6,125 nt of DNA from JBJXGC01 sp046154545 (lineage in GTDB: Bacteria > Chloroflexota > Dehalococcoidia > Tepidiformales > Tepidiformaceae): the NCBI GenBank assembly GCA_046154545.1, contig JBJXGC010000321.1, positions 1 through 6,125 of the forward strand, read 5' to 3'. The first letter of the stretch is position 1, and each line of letters opens with the position of its first letter. The notes under the pieces were generated by a model. That model ran no database searches, was not told the DNA's origin, and saw nothing but the letters and a program-made list of their open reading frames with translations. This document shows positions 1 through 5,131 of this stretch, piece after piece. The position numbers were made by a program, and so were the translations under genes.

Positions 1-772
1 CATCCGGAGCGGTGGGGATGTAGTCGAGGTAGCCGCGCACTACTTCCCTCGTGGCAGGCAGGACGATCGCGCCGCCAAGCACCGCGCCGACTTCGGCCAT
101 CCGGAACTCGAACTCGGTGACGATGCCGAAGTTTCCGCCGCCGCCGCGGATCGCCCAGAAGAGGGCGGGGTTCTCGTCGGTGCTCGCCCTGACAACCTGG
201 CCACCGGCGACGACGACTTCAGCGGAGATGAGGTTATCGATGGCGAGGCCGAACTTGCGGACCATGTAGCCGATCCCGCCGCCGGTCGTCAGCCCGCCGA
301 CGCCCACGGTTGAGGTGTCACCGGTCGAGAGGGCGAGACCGTAGGCGTGGGCCGGGCCGGCGAGGTCGCCAGAGGTCGCACCGGGCTGGACCCGAGCCGT
401 CCGCTTCACCGGGTCGATGGAGACGCGGCGGAGGCCAGAGAGGTCGATGACGAGGGCGCCATCCGGGGCGCTGTAGCCGGCGACACTGTGGCCGCCGCTG
501 CGGACCGCCAGCGGGCGCTTGTGGTCGCCCGCGAAGCGGACGGCTTCGGCGACATCCGACGACACCGCCGCGCGGATGATGGCGAGGGGCCGGCGGTCCC
601 AGCTGAAGTCGTGTAGTTTGCGGGCTTCGTCGTAGTCACGATCGAGGATGGTCAGCACGTCGCCGGCGATGCGGGCGCGGAGGTTGGGGAGGTCAGCGGC
701 GACGGCCCGGTTGTCGCTGCTGAGGGGCTTATGGGGGCTGACGGGGGCGTTGAGGGTGGGTTGCGTAGTCAC
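1..772 (-). CDS. FAD-binding oxidoreductase, berberine-bridge/PCMH type (N-terminal part, runs off the window)
   Basis: Seen: 257 complete codons read leftward from a GTG at 772-770 and stay open to the window edge, so the C-terminal half is missing. The start is fixed by AAGGAG (minus strand, 779-784) six bases upstream. Residues about 60-225 form a PCMH-type FAD-binding domain: RSGGHSVAGYS at 91-101, TSTVGVGGLTTGGGIGYM at 153-170 and RGGGGNFGIVTEFEF at 209-223. Known of the family: the His of RSGGH (H95) carries the 8-alpha-histidyl FAD bond; bicovalent members add a Cys about two residues before the TVG motif. Here that position is Thr153, so a single covalent link is expected. These enzymes oxidise alcohols, sugars, phenols or alkaloid-like substrates with O2. 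The full protein is usually about 450-480 aa with a C-terminal BBE segment, which cannot be seen here. There is no signal peptide, so it is probably cytoplasmic. It is divergent from the PNPOx cluster. Substrate unknown. Confidence 0.93.
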   Translation of the reverse strand, partial: MTTQPTLNAPVSPHKPLSSDNRAVAADLPNLRARIAGDVLTILDRDYDEARKLHDFSWDRRPLAIIRAAVSSDVAEAVRFAGDHKRPLAVRSGGHSVAGYSAPDGALVIDLSGLRRVSIDPVKRTARVQPGATSGDLAGPAHAYGLALSTGDTSTVGVGGLTTGGGIGYMVRKFGLAIDNLISAEVVVAGGQVVRASTDENPALFWAIRGGGGNFGIVTEFEFRMAEVGAVLGGAIVLPATREVVRGYLDYIPTAPD

Positions 773-778
773 TGGAAA

Positions 779-784
779 CTCCTT
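779..784 (-). promoter_or_regulatory. Shine-Dalgarno sequence that sets the GTG start of the FAD oxidoreductase
   Basis: On the minus strand this reads AAGGAG, followed by a 6-base spacer and GTG at 772-770. No ATG lies at a sensible distance in this frame, so this site decides the start. Confidence 0.8.
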
Positions 785-826
785 GGTTTTGCTACAGACA
801 GCATGCGCAGCTTTACCGGGAGTCCG

Positions 827-879
827 TTCCTAAATGGTCGCTACCCATTCCTAAGGGATTCCTACTAGAATCGCCTAAG
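827..879 (+). repeat. Helically phased TTCCTA-type direct repeats in the divergent promoter region
   Basis: Seen: TTCCTA occurs exactly at 827-832, 848-853 and 859-864, with a weaker copy TCGCTA at 838-843. Starts are therefore 11, 10 and 11 bp apart, one per helical turn. A further CGCCTAAG lies slightly out of phase at 872-879. Known: OmpR/PhoB-type winged helices bind tandem direct repeats about 11 bp apart. Inference: this is a multi-site operator for one or both divergent genes. The C-terminal winged-helix-like domain of the gene at 1395-2753 is a natural candidate binder. Binding is not shown. Confidence 0.45.
866..871 (+). promoter_or_regulatory. Candidate -10 hexamer (TAGAAT) for the plus-strand PNPOx cluster
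   Basis: TAGAAT differs from the TATAAT consensus at one base and starts two bases after the last exact TTCCTA repeat. No TTGACA-like -35 exists 16-18 bp upstream; that place is occupied by the repeats. This would suit an activator-dependent promoter. Transcription would start near 878, giving a leader of about 60 nt before the GTG at 937. Call made by eye only. Confidence 0.35.
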
Positions 880-909
880 AACCCTAATCACCCGCGAAGA
901 GCGGCGTAA

Positions 910-925
910 TGTGAACCACTTCACA
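910..925. promoter_or_regulatory. CRP/FNR-family-like palindrome TGTGA-N6-TCACA
   Basis: The 16 bases TGTGAACCACTTCACA contain perfect 6-bp inverted arms around CCAC and match the CRP consensus TGTGA-N6-TCACA exactly. The site ends 11 bp before the GTG at 937, next to its Shine-Dalgarno sequence. If the -10 at 866-871 is used, the site would be downstream of the transcription start and would more likely repress the plus-strand cluster; it could still activate the minus-strand oxidase from upstream. The matching regulator is not in the window. Confidence 0.5.
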
Positions 926-936
926 GAGGGGGATCG

Positions 937-1398
937 GTGTTCCGGATAGATGACGACCTCCAGGAGTTCCTTGAATCGGGCGTCGCGGTACATGTCGGTA
1001 CCGCCACCCCGGACGGCCGGCCACGCGTGACCTACGCCTGGGGCCCGCGCGTGCAGGGTGACCGCGAGACGATTGACGTCTTCCTCGATACGGCCCGCTG
1101 CGACGGCGCCATCGCGGACCTCCGGGCGACGGGGCGGATAGCGATGACCGTCGGGCATCCCGTCTCCTACCGTTCGGTCCAGTTGAAAGGCGTATTCGAA
1201 GGGATCTCGGAGGTGGACGACGCGGACCGGGCCTGGGTACAGCGCCACCGGGAGGCGTTTCTCGTGACGACGATGCTCGTGGGGGACCCACCGGACGTCA
1301 TCCGCAATCTCTGGTTCGAAGAAGTGACCCGGATCACCTTCAGGGCGGACCGCGCGTTCGACCAGACACCGGGGCCTGATGCTGGACGGCCGTTATGA
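937..1398 (+). CDS. Pyridoxamine 5'-phosphate oxidase-like (FMN-binding split-barrel) protein
   Basis: Seen: 153 aa from GTG at 937, preceded by AGAGGGGGA at 925-933. Residues about 8-130 have the PNPOx-like split-barrel pattern: GVAVHVGTATPDGRPRVTYA (two strands joined by a DGRP turn), then RATGRIAMTVGHP, then the SVQLKGVFEG strand typical of the family. The C-terminal third (about 85-153) is helical and variable. Known: such domains form dimers and bind FMN, F420 or heme at the interface; many are reductases or binding proteins, not true pyridoxamine phosphate oxidases. The length fits the family's small stand-alone members. Its stop overlaps the start of the next gene as ATGA (1395-1398), implying translational coupling with a protein that begins with the same fold. 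The cofactor and substrate cannot be assigned. It is first in the plus-strand cluster and probably controlled from the divergent region upstream. Confidence 0.85.
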   Translation: MFRIDDDLQEFLESGVAVHVGTATPDGRPRVTYAWGPRVQGDRETIDVFLDTARCDGAIADLRATGRIAMTVGHPVSYRSVQLKGVFEGISEVDDADRAWVQRHREAFLVTTMLVGDPPDVIRNLWFEEVTRITFRADRAFDQTPGPDAGRPL

Positions 1399-2753
1399 CG
1401 AGCCCGCCGTTCGCCATCCCCCTTGAGGAGATCACCGCCTGCTTCGAAGGCGTGATCCCGTCGGCGATAGCGACGGTCGACGAGGACGGGTACCCAAACG
1501 TCACCTACCTCTCGGTCGTGCACCGCATGGACGAGACGCACGTCGCCCTTTCGCGGCAGTTCTTCAACAAGACGGACCACAACACGATCGTCAACCCCCA
1601 TGCGCAGGTGACGGTGATAAGCCCCGACGACGGCCGGACGTACGCCCTTGACCTCGTCTACCTGCGTACCGAGACGGAGGGCCCGCTCTTCGAACGGATG
1701 CGCACCAAACTCGATGCGGTCGCGGCCTACGAAGGGATGACGAACGTCTTCAAGCTGCGCGGCACGGATATCTGCCGGGTGGAGGATTGCCGGGCGGTCC
1801 CAGCCCCCACCGCCGCCGGCAGCCGGCCACGCAGGGGTGTCGAGATCGACAGGGTTGAACGGGTGTCGTCGCGCCTGGCCGCAGCCGGGGACATGGACGA
1901 ACTCATCGCCATAACCCTCCTGGGCTGTTCCGAGGTCCTGGGCTACACGCATGCGTTCCTGATGCTCGCCGACGAAACCGGCGAGCGCCTCTACACCGTG
2001 GGCAGCACGGGCTTCCCCGCATCGGGGGCAGGGTCGGAGGTACGCGTTGGCGAGGGCCTCATTGGGCTGGCGGCGGCGCGAAAACAACTGGTGAAGGTGA
2101 CGCACATGGGCCGCGAGCGGATGTATTCGCACGCGGCCCTGGAACCGGCCGGCCAACGGCATGCGGCAACCCTCGAACAGGTGATCCCGCTGCCCCAGCT
2201 GCCTTCGCTCCAGAGCCAGCTCGTGGCCCCGATGCTCGCCCACCGCCAGCTGGTGGGCGTCCTCTGCCTCCAGAGCGAAGCGCCCGGGGCCTTCCAGGCG
2301 GCGGACGAGTGTGTCGCTGGCATCATCGGCAGCCAGGTCGCCATGGCGATGGCCGCCTTCCGCGCCGGCGAGGCAGCGAACGTGGTGTCAGCGGACCGGG
2401 GCGCACCGGCCGCAGCAGCCCTCCAGGTGAAACATTACGGCGAGGACGACAGCGTCTTCCTGGACAACGAATACCTGATCAAGGGCGTCGCCGGGGGCAT
2501 CCTCTGGCGGCTCCTGCGAGCCTACCAGGAGGAGGGCCGGGCCGAGTTCAGCAACAAGGAGATCCGGCTCGACCAGACGTTGGAGCTGCCCGACATCAAG
2601 GACAACCTGGAAGCGCGGCTTATCCTCCTGCGCAAACGGCTGGAGGAGCGCTGCGCATGCCTGCGGATCGAGAAGACGGCGCGCGGGCGCTTCAGGTTGG
2701 ACGTCTCCCGGCCGCTCGCTCTCGTCCACGTGGAGGGCGGCGGCCCACTCTAA
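1395..2753 (+). CDS. PNPOx-like/GAF/winged-helix-like fusion, probable one-component sensor-regulator
   Basis: Seen: 452 aa with three parts. Residues about 8-135 are a second PNPOx-like split barrel (PSAIATVDEDGYPNVTYLS; FNKTDHN; NPHAQVTVIS). Residues about 150-325 look like a GAF domain: a long helix, GYTHAFLMLADETGERLYTV, RVGEGLIGLAA at 217-227, then LVAPMLAHRQLVGVLCLQS near 277-294. Residues about 347-443 resemble an OmpR-type winged helix: the helix LIKGVAGGILWRLLRAYQEE (361-380), then FSNKEIRL, then NLEARLILLRKRLEE (404-418) with the spacing of a recognition helix, then IEKTARGRFRLDV as a wing hairpin. Known: GAF domains bind small ligands or sense redox state. Inference: a cytoplasmic ligand- or flavin-dependent transcription factor. 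The PNPOx and GAF calls are firm; the DNA-binding call rests on pattern only. It is coupled by ATGA overlap to the upstream PNPOx gene. No signal peptide or membrane segment is evident. Confidence 0.82.
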   Translation: MTSPPFAIPLEEITACFEGVIPSAIATVDEDGYPNVTYLSVVHRMDETHVALSRQFFNKTDHNTIVNPHAQVTVISPDDGRTYALDLVYLRTETEGPLFERMRTKLDAVAAYEGMTNVFKLRGTDICRVEDCRAVPAPTAAGSRPRRGVEIDRVERVSSRLAAAGDMDELIAITLLGCSEVLGYTHAFLMLADETGERLYTVGSTGFPASGAGSEVRVGEGLIGLAAARKQLVKVTHMGRERMYSHAALEPAGQRHAATLEQVIPLPQLPSLQSQLVAPMLAHRQLVGVLCLQSEAPGAFQAADECVAGIIGSQVAMAMAAFRAGEAANVVSADRGAPAAAALQVKHYGEDDSVFLDNEYLIKGVAGGILWRLLRAYQEEGRAEFSNKEIRLDQTLELPDIKDNLEARLILLRKRLEERCACLRIEKTARGRFRLDVSRPLALVHVEGGGPL

Positions 2754-2757
2754 TCGC

Positions 2758-2762
2758 GGGGG
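2758..2762 (+). promoter_or_regulatory. G-rich Shine-Dalgarno that favours a TTG start at 2772
   Basis: GGGGG directly abuts a TTG at 2763, leaving no spacer. An in-frame TTG at 2772 stands nine bases away, a usable distance, and places the initiator right before the first VOC beta strand. The later start is therefore preferred. Confidence 0.45.
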
Positions 2763-2771
2763 TTGCTGATT

Positions 2772-3131
2772 TTGGAAACGGTTGGCCTTGGTATCATCCT
2801 CAACAGCCCCGACCCCGCCCGGCTGTTCACCTTCTACCCCGACGTGGTCGGTCTGCCAATGCGCCCGGAGATGGGCGAACACGCGCTCGACGCTGGCGGC
2901 GTGGGCCTCACGTTCGACAGCCACGACCAGGTAGCAGGGATAGCGCGCGAACCGGCGCGCATCCTCCTCAACCTCTTCGTGAGCGACATCGTGGCTGAGC
3001 GCCAGCGGATGGAGGGCGACGGTGTGGTGTTCATCCGCAAAGAAGGGGTCGAGCCCTGGGGCGGCATCATCTCCACGTTCCTCGATGCCGACGGCAGTTA
3101 CGTGCAGCTCATTCAGTTCAACCCCTCGTAA
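2772..3131 (+). CDS. VOC (glyoxalase/bleomycin-resistance fold) family protein, single domain
   Basis: Seen: 119 aa from TTG 2772 (122 aa if TTG 2763 is used); there is no ATG near the start. Two beta-alpha-beta-beta-beta units are visible: VGLGIILNSPDPARLFTFYPDVVGLP (residues 4-29), then RILLNLFVSDIVAERQRMEGDGVVFI (63-88), closing with TFLDADGSYVQLIQF (102-116), the usual end of VOC proteins. Known: metal-dependent members carry His/Gln and Glu ligands on the outer strands of both units. Here the closing-strand ligand position is Gln112 rather than Glu, and the strands at about 7-10 and 65-70 show no His, so metal catalysis is doubtful; a binding or non-metal role is possible. It lies 18 bp after the regulator gene on the same strand, so probably in one transcript. 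Function is not assignable beyond fold. The length is normal for one VOC domain pair. Confidence 0.82.
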   Translation: METVGLGIILNSPDPARLFTFYPDVVGLPMRPEMGEHALDAGGVGLTFDSHDQVAGIAREPARILLNLFVSDIVAERQRMEGDGVVFIRKEGVEPWGGIISTFLDADGSYVQLIQFNPS

Positions 3132-3196
3132 GTAACCCACCGGGCGGTGACAGGGACCTCTTGGAGATCTCCGGGGCGGCGCCAGCATGATGCCCT

Positions 3197-4092
3197 GTGC
3201 GACCCGTCTACCGTGAAGAGCCCTGCAAGACCGCGCTCACCCGCGTCACGGGGGTGAACTTCGGCTTCCGCTGGACGCTCAACCCCTACATGGGCTGCGT
3301 CCACCGCTGCACGTTCTGCTACGTCCGGGCCTTCGAACGCCGGGCTGACCGGCCCAGCGACGAGCGCTACGGCGCATCGATCCGGGTGAAGCCGAACATC
3401 GCCCTGGTGTTGAACCGGGAACTGGGCCGGCCAGGCTGGCGCCGCGAATCCGTGGCGATAGGCACGGCTACCGACCCCTACCAGCCCGCGGAGGGGAGCT
3501 ATCGCCTGACCCGCGCCTGCATCGAAGTGCTGAGCCAGCGGTACAACCCGCTCACCATCATCACGCGCGGGCCGCTCATCGTCCGGGACATCGACGTCCT
3601 TCAGACGGCCGCCGCCCGGGCGGCCGTCAGCGTGAGCTGTTCGGTGCCGACACTGGACGACCGTGCATGGCGGACGACTGAACCGGGGACGCCGCCCCGC
3701 CAGCGGTTGAAGGCGGTGCGGGCGCTGGTGGGCGCCGGGATCACCGCCGGGTGGCGATCGCACCGGTCCTGCCCGGGATCACGGACTCCCCCGATCAGCT
3801 CGAGGCTGTGGTGCAGGCGGCCAGGGAAGCGGGAGCGGCCCACATCTGGTGCAACGTCGTCAACCTTCGCCCCGGCACACGAGAACACTTCATGGAGTCG
3901 CTCGCGCGCGATTGGCCTGAGATGGTGCCGGTGTACGAGGCGATGTACTCCGGCTCGCCCTACGGGGACCGAAAAGTCGCCGACGGCGTGCGCGCCAAGA
4001 TAGACGCGCTTCTCGCGTTGTACCCGGAATCTCCCGGGATTGGGGCAGGCGCGGTCGTCCCAGCCCGGGGGCAGTTGGCCTTCTTCGCCTGA
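3197..4092 (+). pseudogene. SPL/Rv2578c-like radical SAM protein, interrupted by a one-base frameshift
   Basis: Seen: the first part reads from GTG 3197 (an in-frame TGA at 3188 excludes earlier starts). It has the radical SAM signature CVHRCTFC (C34, C38, C41) within LNPYMGCVHRCTFCYVRAFERR, followed by GTATDPYQPAE and LTIITRGPLIVRDIDVL. After GITAG the homologous text moves to the -1 frame at GTG 3751: VAIAPVLPGITDSPDQLEAVVQ, then WCNVVNLRPGTREHF, to TGA 4090-4092. Restoring one G in the GGG run at 3749-3751 gives a continuous 298-aa protein, near the family's usual size. Unrepaired, the first frame continues as non-homologous text to 4003. Known: COG1533-type proteins bind a 4Fe-4S cluster and cleave SAM; spore photoproduct lyase is the studied relative, but this branch has no settled substrate. 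The error may be real or from sequencing in a G run; no canonical slippery heptamer is present. No clear Shine-Dalgarno precedes the start. Last gene of the plus-strand cluster. Confidence 0.85.
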
Positions 4093-4093
4093 A

Positions 4094-4966
4094 CTACGCG
4101 CCTTCTTGCGAGGCGCGTACGGGCTGATGTCCCCAGAGGCTGCCGGAGTCGAGGTGCTCGACACACCAGGTCGAGTCGTCGATTTCGCGGCCGCCCCAGC
4201 CGTACTCCACGCCCCAGCCCGAGGGGTTCCGCATGTAGAACGAGAGCATGAGGTCGTTCGAGTGCCGGCCAAGCGTCGTGATCAGCGGGATCTTCTCCTT
4301 CTGGACCTCGTCGTAGCGCCGTCCGACGTCATCGAGCGCTTCCCGCTGGACCATGAAGTGGTTGATCGACCTGGGGGCGCCGCCCGGCGGCTGGACGAAC
4401 GCGATCGAGTGGTGGCGCGGGTTGCAATGCAGGAACCCCGCCCGGGCCTTGCCGATCGCCACGTAATCGCTGGTCTTCATCCCCAGAAGGCTCGTGTAGA
4501 AGTCCATGCTGCGGTCGAGGTCGTTGCACATCACGAGGATGTGGCCGAGGCCCTGGTCGCCGGTCACGAATCCGCCGGCGCGCGACGCCTCCGTCTCTGC
4601 GGGGCCCCAGTAGATCTCGGTCGCGTAGCCGTCCGGGTCGGCGAAGCTGATGAGGCCCGCGGCCCGCCGCTTCTCGCACTGTTCTGGCGTCCCGGCCGTG
4701 ACGGGATACCCCGCCGCTTCCAGGCGGCCGGCCATGGTGGCCAGGGCCGCTGCGTCCGCGACCTCCCAGCCGGTGTAGGCGAGCGTATCTTCGGCGCCTT
4801 CGTGGATGGCGAAGCGATGATGGTAGGCGTCCATCCGCAGGCGAAGGGCACCGTCGGGGTCGGCGCGGAGCGCCTCGAACCCGAGAGTGCGCGTCGCGTA
4901 TGACTCCCACTGGGCGGGATCTTTCGTCGTAAGGCCGAGATAACCGAGTTGGGTGACAGCCGTCAT
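4094..4966 (-). CDS. Type I extradiol ring-cleavage dioxygenase (VOC superfamily, BphC/HsaC-like)
   Basis: Seen: 290 aa from ATG 4966-4964, with AGGAGG (minus, 4974-4979) seven bases upstream. The length matches two-domain type I extradiol dioxygenases: N-terminal VOC module at about 5-120, catalytic module at about 137-258. The iron ligands are His142 (GLGHILV), His203 (INHFMVQ) and Glu254 (GVEYGWGG). By alignment with the well-studied BphC, the second-shell residues are present as His186 (NPRHHSIAF), His235 (GRHSND), Asp238 and Tyr244. Known: the family opens catechol-type rings next to the hydroxyls with Fe(II) (sometimes Mn(II)) and O2, in biphenyl, steroid or other aromatic breakdown. 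Inference: an active cytoplasmic dioxygenase; the substrate could be 2,3-dihydroxybiphenyl, a seco-steroid catechol or a simpler catechol and cannot be chosen from sequence. No hydrolase or ferredoxin partner is in the window. It converges on the radical SAM gene with one base between stops. Confidence 0.92.
   Translation of the reverse strand: MTAVTQLGYLGLTTKDPAQWESYATRTLGFEALRADPDGALRLRMDAYHHRFAIHEGAEDTLAYTGWEVADAAALATMAGRLEAAGYPVTAGTPEQCEKRRAAGLISFADPDGYATEIYWGPAETEASRAGGFVTGDQGLGHILVMCNDLDRSMDFYTSLLGMKTSDYVAIGKARAGFLHCNPRHHSIAFVQPPGGAPRSINHFMVQREALDDVGRRYDEVQKEKIPLITTLGRHSNDLMLSFYMRNPSGWGVEYGWGGREIDDSTWCVEHLDSGSLWGHQPVRASQEGA
4095..4119. terminator. 9-bp perfect hairpin at the convergent gene junction, possible bidirectional terminator
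   Basis: TACGCGCCT (4095-4103) pairs perfectly with AGGCGCGTA (4111-4119) around a 7-base loop. It begins three bases after the radical SAM stop and contains the last codons and part of the TAG stop of the dioxygenase. Neither side has a T tract, so it is not a classical intrinsic terminator. It could slow polymerase or protect both 3' ends. The stem is also coding sequence. Confidence 0.45.
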
Positions 4967-5131
4967 GGATACGCCTCCTGAACCTGCGGGTATAGTACTG
5001 CACGCGTCAACGGATTTGGGGGGACGAGCGCGAGGAATAGCGCCGGTTAGTCGCGGTCGAGGACGGCGAAGACAGGCGAAGACAGGCGAAATATAGGCGA
5101 TCGACGTGGAGGTTGACCGGCGAACCCGGCC
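4967..5131 (-). promoter_or_regulatory. Dioxygenase upstream region with candidate -10 elements
   Basis: This 165-bp gap separates the dioxygenase start from the LLM gene's stop. On the minus strand it holds TACTAT (4992-4997), which would give a leader of about 20 nt reaching the AGGAGG, and TATATT (5090-5095), a 5/6 match to TATAAT that would give a leader of about 115 nt through the tandem repeat. Neither has a good -35 at 16-18 bp; a TTGACG at 5004-5009 lies too close to TACTAT. No gene is credible here. Whether the dioxygenase has its own promoter or is reached from the LLM gene is undecided. Confidence 0.3.
5065..5100. repeat. Short 10-bp tandem repeat (GGCGAAGACA units)
   Basis: GGCGAAGACA occurs at 5065-5074 and 5075-5084, followed by GGCGAAATATA (5085-5095) and a partial GGCGA (5096-5100). 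There are about 3.5 units with one per helical turn, 100-135 bp upstream of the dioxygenase start. It may be a replication-slippage tract or an iterated protein-binding site. It is outside all credible genes. Confidence 0.7.

Noticed and set aside
833..849. Inverted repeat AATGG-N7-CCATT in the divergent region
   Set aside because: Short arms within the phased TTCCTA tract; the direct-repeat reading explains the region better, so it is not listed as a separate operator.
1167..2243. Long open frame (358 codons) on the minus strand opposite the PNPOx-GAF gene
   Set aside because: It gives His/Arg/Val-rich text with no domain pattern, and it is the mirror of a strongly supported plus-strand gene in GC-rich DNA, where antisense frames stay open by composition.
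3138..3149. Possible terminator hairpin CACC-GGGC-GGTG after the VOC gene
   Set aside because: A 4-bp stem without a T tract; the next gene follows on the same strand within 65 bp.
3163..3172. Palindrome GGAGATCTCC between the VOC and radical SAM genes
   Set aside because: Only 10 bp, not extended by flanking bases; too short to call an operator or terminator in GC-rich DNA.
2388..3188. 266-codon minus-strand frame spanning the end of the regulator gene and the VOC gene
   Set aside because: It is antisense to two recognisable genes and crosses their boundary; it has no conserved motifs.
3746..3754. Programmed -1 ribosomal frameshift in the radical SAM gene
   Set aside because: The local sequence GCCGGGTGG does not fit an X-XXY-YYZ slippery heptamer, and I saw no clear downstream stimulator; mutation or sequencing error is simpler.
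4040..4903. 287-codon plus-strand frame opposite the extradiol dioxygenase
   Set aside because: The minus strand has a full active-site signature and a strong Shine-Dalgarno; the plus frame is Arg/Val/Ala-rich antisense text.
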